From contig NC_134398.1 of the NCBI RefSeq assembly GCF_050003625.1, positions 72,531,635 to 72,595,634 of the forward strand: a stretch of 64,000 nucleotides of DNA, given 5' to 3'. Under the pieces are notes generated by a model that saw only the letters and a list, made by a program, of their open reading frames with translations, was not told the origin of the DNA and did not search any database. How positions within the stretch are numbered: the first letter of the stretch is position 1; each line of letters starts with the position of its first letter. Positions 59,216-64,000 of this stretch are shown here, piece after piece. This DNA is from Haematobia irritans (Eukaryota > Arthropoda > Insecta > Diptera > Muscidae). Made by a program: the position numbers and the translations under genes.

Positions 59216-59727
59216 CGCTAGTCAAAGGCTTAAGGACAGGGTTTCGGAATACACATTTCTCTATTAATTATTCAAAAAAAGTGCAGCGTATGATATAAAA
59301 ATATCCGATTTGGTTTTGGAATATAAAGTGATTTACGGCTAAACCTAACTATTGTTATACCAAACATTTGCCATGATTGTTGCAAACTTTTTGTTTTTAT
59401 GAATATGTTCTTCGGAGAAAAACGAAAATTTTAAATACCGTTTTAATTTTTTTGTAGGTAGCAGATTTCGTCCAAAGCACATGCAATTTGGTTCCAGTAC
59501 TCGTATGTTTGGTTTTGGGTCAGAATTATTAATTTGATAGACATCTGACCCTATATAGCTCTCATACCAATTTTTGGATCTACATGAACAAAGTTCACAA
59601 ATTTACGCTGCTTTACTTGAAGTTATGCAAAGACAAACAGTAGAGTTATATATTATCAGGTTTGGTTCAAATCGTATGTTATGTGTATCTCTTATTAAAT
59701 ACATAAAGGGGACACAATCTTGGATTG
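59216..59727. other. No gene; decayed DINE-1-like phrases
   Basis: TAGCTCTCATACCAATTTTTG and neighbouring phrases resemble old DINE-1-like units. Nothing else is recognised. Confidence 0.4.
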
Positions 59728-61168
59728 TACACCCAGAAAAAAGTGACCCCTTCTTTAAATTAAAATGAACTCATTGTGAAGAAAGTTGAACTTCGTATAG
59801 CGCCAAAGACATTTTTATTTGTTTGAACGATGTGATTTTCGTAGAAATTAGGAATAATGTATTCCATATATTAGTTAACATTTTCCTATATTTATATACC
59901 ACTATACTACAGAATGAAAAAATTTAACTAATTTCAATTCATATATGGAATGATTTTATTGAAATTTTTTCATTCATTTCGACAAATCTTACACATTTGT
60001 GGTAAAACTTTTACTTCATAATTAGAACTGCTTACCTTCGTTTTTAAATACAATTTTATTTATTTCTAAAAGCAACTTTATCTTCAATAAAAGACATGTT
60101 TTATTAATATATTGAATATATTTATTAAGAATCAACAGCATCGAATCTCTTTGAAATATTAGTTTATTATTCCACTATTTCCAATTTCCGTGTGGTATTA
60201 TCAACTGTAAAACGCACTTTTTCTTCTTCTTGTACTTTTCACTTTTAATAAGTTGCTGCCTTACGATTTTGTCCTCCTTCTACAATTTCAATACCTACAA
60301 ATATAAAAAATCATAAAACATTTTTGTTGCAAAAGGTTAGCGTCACTGAATATTAACTGATAATTGAAGATTCCAAAATGAAGACAAATGAAAGGGTTGT
60401 TATTCTGCTGGTGTTTCTTTCTTTATACACTATCACGAACATTGATAGATTTATTTTTAAAAAGGAAAATTTTTCTCACTAATTTAAAATAACAAATATT
60501 TTATATATTGTATTTGTTATTTATTATATTATTTTACCATATTATTTTTTAACAATCTCTCCGTATACCAAAACAACGCGATTCCAACTAGAAAAAAAAC
60601 CGACGCGCAAACATATCGATTACACCCACGCGCAAACACATCGATTACGATGACAGGTATCGATTACAGGTAGACAACAGAAATTTAGGAAAATTTCCTA
60701 TATTCTAACAAGTGTGTTTCCTTAAGTTTTGAAAGGAATTCATACTTCTTAGTACGAATGAACTAAAATATTTTTCTATGCCAAGTGTTGTTCGTATGTA
60801 TGAAAAACTTTCTATTATAAAGGAAGTCGCAATTATCATTTTATAAAAAATTTTACTAATTTTGAGGAAACTTGGTTTTAGTTCGGTTTTTGTTTATTTT
60901 TACGAATGCTTTGTTATCGGTGAATAAAATTTTCTTTTTCAGTAGTAAATTCTTATACCCAGCGAAGAAAATAGTATAAGTAAAATTCCATGCCTTATTC
61001 TAGTTAATGAACTATTCCTAACTGCTAACAGTTTAGGATTTTTTTTACTGAAACGAGTAAATTTTATTATTTTTCACAAAAATTTACCTTGATGGAAATA
61101 AAATGGATAAACTATATTCATGAAATTTTTTTTTCCTTTAGTTTCGAAGGCACTTTTTTCTGGGTGTA
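59728..61168 (-). mobile_element. 1.4-kb TA-flanked MITE, inverted copy
   Basis: Same family as 54673-56095 in opposite orientation, with the same 17-bp perfect ends and TA boundaries. The interior is very similar throughout (for example the GATGACAGGTATCGATTACAG block at 60649-60669). Confidence 0.85.
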
Positions 61169-61860
61169 GTTATAGTTTGATAAGTAAAATTAATGACACA
61201 ATTTTCTTATCATTTCCATGACATTTTTACGAAAATTTGTCTAACTACAGGGTGCATTCAATAGTATAAAACTCTTCGTTGTCTATTTTAGTATTAGAAA
61301 TCCCTTACTTTATTATGCATAACAAGACAGTAAAATTAAAGTCAATCTGCACCGATTACAATATACCCTTCACTTCACTCCACGACAGCATATTCTTTTT
61401 ATATACAAAACGGTAACAGTGTTAAAAATGGCTATGGTGATGCTAGTGAGTGTTTGAGGAAACTCAAGCACGACCTTGATCGTGTGTTTCGATGTGCAAG
61501 GGCCAATGCACTATGGTCGGGAGGACCCAATTTTTTGGCCAAAAATCTAAATTCTAAATTTATTACTGTCATACGATAATAAATACTTTCAGATGCCAAA
61601 AAAATAGTTTGTTAAAATATACGTCAAAAACCCGTTATTCGCCAGGGCTGACAACATGTGCAATTTTCTGTATTTTAACTATAACACGTGTTGTGATTTT
61701 TAACATATCAAGAACATTTTTCAAAGTAAAGTGAAAATATATTATAAATAGTTTTAATATGGAAATGAAAGATGATGGTAAGTACTTTATTTATCAAAAA
61801 AAAACAAAATGTGAAAATGTTAATGTGATATGAAATAATAGTGATATTATATGACCTCAA
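61169..61860. other. Unassigned sequence, no clear gene
   Basis: Contains a less AT-rich patch (61400-61540: GGCTATGGTGATGCTAGTGA) without a sustained frame. No assignment. Confidence 0.4.
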
Positions 61861-61861
61861 A

Positions 61862-62045
61862 TTAAAAGTATATATGGCCGTAAGTTCGGCCAGGCCGAAT
61901 CTTATGTACCCTCCACCATGGATTGCGTAGAAACTTCTACGAAAGACTGTCATCCACAATCGAATTACTTGGTTTGTGGTATCTTAAAACTTCTTAACAT
62001 CGTTTTCTAAATTGTGAGTTAGTCCCTACGTGGTATATATTAAAC
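61862..62045 (-). repeat. DINE-1-like element, 3' end fragment
   Basis: GTATATATGGCCGTAAGTTC and the palindrome TTCGGCCAGGCCGAA. It is a short minus-oriented 3' end immediately repeated at 62050. Confidence 0.8.
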
Positions 62046-62289
62046 AAAAAACAAGTATATACGGCCGTAAGTTCGGCCAGGCCGAAGCTTATGTACCCTC
62101 CATCATGGATTGCGTAGAAACTTCTTCTAAACACTGCCATCCACAATCGAATTACTTAAGTTGCGGTAACCCTTGCCGATGGCAAGGTATCTTAAAACCT
62201 CCTAACACCATCTTCTAAATTGTATGTAAGTCCATACGTGATATATATTAAATCAAAAAAGATCGATCCAATACGTATATAATTCAGTT

Positions 62290-62760
62290 TAACGAAGTAG
62301 ACATAAAATTTTGACAAAATTTTCTACAGAAATAAAATTTTAACAAACTTTTCTATAGAAATAAAATTTTCACAAAATTTTCTATAGAAATAAAAATTTT
62401 GACAAAATTTTCTATAGAAACAAAATTTTGACAAAAATTTCTACAGAAATAAAATTTTAACAAAATTTTCTATAGAAATAAACTTTTGACAACATTTTCT
62501 ATAGAAATAAAATCTTGGTAGATTATTTTTGGCTCGGGTGGCAACCATGATTATGAACCGAATAAAATTTGAACCAAATTTTCTATGGAAATAAAATTTT
62601 GACCAAATTTTCTATAGAAATAAAATTTTGACAATGATGAAAACTTTATTATGAACCGAACAAAATTTTAACAAAATTTTCTCTAGCAATAAAATTTTGA
62701 CAAAATTTTCTATAGAAATAAAATTTTGACAAAATTTTCTATAGAAATAAAATTTTGGTA
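62290..62760. repeat. 29-bp tandem repeat array
   Basis: About thirteen copies of a unit containing ATTTTCTATAGAAATAAAAT and TTTGACAA, interrupted twice by the phrase GGCAACCATGATTATGAACC. It lies within the DINE-1-like element. Confidence 0.85.
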
Positions 62761-62799
62761 GATTATTTTTGGCTCTAGTGGCAACCATGATTATGAACC

Positions 62800-64000
62800 G
62801 ATATGGACCAATTTTTGAGTGATAGGACCAATTTTGGTATGGTTGTTAGCGACCATATACTAACACCACGTTCCTAATTTGAACCGGATCGGATGAATTT
62901 TGCTCCTCCAAGAGGCTCCGGAGGTCAAATCTGGAGAACGTTTTACATGGGGGCTATATATTATTATGGACCGATATGGACCAATTATGGCACGGTTGTT
63001 AAAGATCATATACTAACACCATGTTCCAAATTACAACCGGATTGGATGAACTTTGCTTCTCTTGGAGACTTCGCAAGCCAAATCTGCGGACCGGTTTTTA
63101 TCGGGGCTATATATAATTATGAACCGATGTGGACCAATTTTTGCATAGTTGTTAGAGACTGTATACCAATATCATGTACCAAATTTCAGGCGGATCGGAT
63201 GAAATTTGCTTATCTTTGAGGCTCCGCAACCCAAATCTGGGGATCGGTTTATATGGGCGCTATATATAATTATGGACCGATGTGGACCAATTTTTGCACG
63301 GTTGTTAGAGACCATATACCAATACCATGTACCAAATTTCAGCCGGATCGGATGCAATTTGCTTCTCTTTGAGGCTTCCCAAGCCGAATCTGGAGATCGG
63401 TTTATATGGGGTCTGTATATAACTATGGAGCGATGTGGACCAATTTTTGCATTGTTGTTAGAGACCATATACCAACATCATGTACCAAATTTCAGCCGCA
63501 TCGGATGAAATTTGCTTCTCTTTGAGGCTCCACAAGCCAAATCTGGGGATCGGTTTATATGGGAGCTATATATAATTATGGACCGAAGTGGACCAATTTT
63601 TGCATGATTATTAGAGACCATATACCAACACCATGTACCAAATTTCAGCCGGATCGGATGAAATTTGCTTCTCTTTTAGGCTCCGCAAGCCAAATCTGGG
63701 GATCGGTTTATATGGGGGCTATATATAATTATGGACCGATGTGGACCAATTGTTGCGTGGATGTTTGAGACCATATACCAACACCATGTACCAAATTTCA
63801 GCCGGATCGGATGAAATTTGCTTCTCTTTTAGGCTCCACAAGCCAAATCTGGGGATCGGTTTATATGGGGAGCTTGTTTCGTTCGGAAGTTAGCGTGATT
63901 TCGATTTATATGGGGGCTATAATAATTGTGGGCCGATATGGGCCAATTTTTGCATGGTTGTTGGTGACCATATACTAACACCATGTACCAAATTTCAGCC
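62800..64000. repeat. 153-bp tandem array (third family)
   Basis: At least seven units of exactly or nearly 153 bp. Each contains CCAAATTTCAGCCGGATCGG, ATCTGGGGATCGGTTTATAT and GGGGGCTATATATAATTATG. The plus-strand frame reads YMGAIYNYGP and stays open across units. Confidence 0.85.

Larger units (their letters stand above)
62050..64000 (-). mobile_element. DINE-1-like element, third family, minus-oriented (runs off window)
   Basis: The 3' end AACAAGTATATACGGCCG and the palindrome TTCGGCCAGGCCGAA start the copy. It continues with a 29-bp array (62290-62760) and 153-bp units from about 62800 to the window end. Unit starts (AGAGACCATATACC) lie at about 63154, 63307, 63460, 63613 and 63766. The 5' end lies beyond 64000. 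Confidence 0.85.

Noticed and set aside
62290..62760. CRISPR-like array
   Set aside because: The 29-bp units are contiguous, without unique spacers, and the genome is eukaryotic; it is a simple tandem repeat.

Overview
The window is AT-rich, intron-bearing, repeat-saturated nuclear DNA from an insect, most likely a calyptrate (muscid-type) fly. The evidence is: two animal genes with short 62-100 bp introns and GT-AG splice sites; many copies of a DINE-1/mini-me-like (Helentron-associated) repeat whose core motif (ATATAAAGTATATATATTC, then a GTCC/GTCT microsatellite) is typical of flies; mariner-group transposons; and tRNA-derived SINEs. No bacterial, CRISPR or viral operon structure is present. 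The species is inferred only to the level of Calyptratae.

Two host genes can be read exon by exon, both on the minus strand. The first is a selenium-binding protein / methanethiol oxidase gene (29024-30873, six exons, 484 aa). The second is a core-1 beta-1,3-galactosyltransferase (C1GalT) family gene (51529-54510, four exons, 367 aa). Nothing in the sequence links their functions.

The rest is mobile DNA, often nested. 0-11.4 kb: DINE-1-like arrays, a deleted mariner-type element, a hAT-like non-autonomous element, two copies of a composite element carrying two divergently oriented tRNA-like sequences, a dead mariner, an internally deleted IS630/Tc1-mariner element with an open transposase-catalytic ORF, and a complete tRNA SINE. 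11.4-21 kb: a DINE-1-like repeat interrupted by a PHD-finger non-LTR retrotransposon (element 1), itself interrupted inside its reverse transcriptase by a second non-LTR retrotransposon (element 2). 21-29 kb: a hAT MITE with perfect 8-bp target duplications and a SINE inside it, a piggyBac-like TTAA MITE, and a complete DINE-1-like element. 31-41 kb: a dead third non-LTR element and MITE mosaics, with about 2.8 kb present as a second near-identical copy. 41-51 kb: small MITEs, a 583-bp perfect-looking tandem duplication and an RT remnant. 54-61 kb: two 1.4-kb TA-flanked MITEs in inverted orientation. 61.8-64 kb: minus-oriented DINE-1-like elements with 29-bp and 153-bp tandem arrays.

The best candidates for something undescribed are: the head-to-head pair of tRNA-like sequences conserved in at least three copies; the 153-bp (51-codon) periodicity shared by several diverged DINE-1-like families, with the same antisense frame open in each; and a two-tier hairpin shared by the 3' ends of three non-LTR retrotransposon families.
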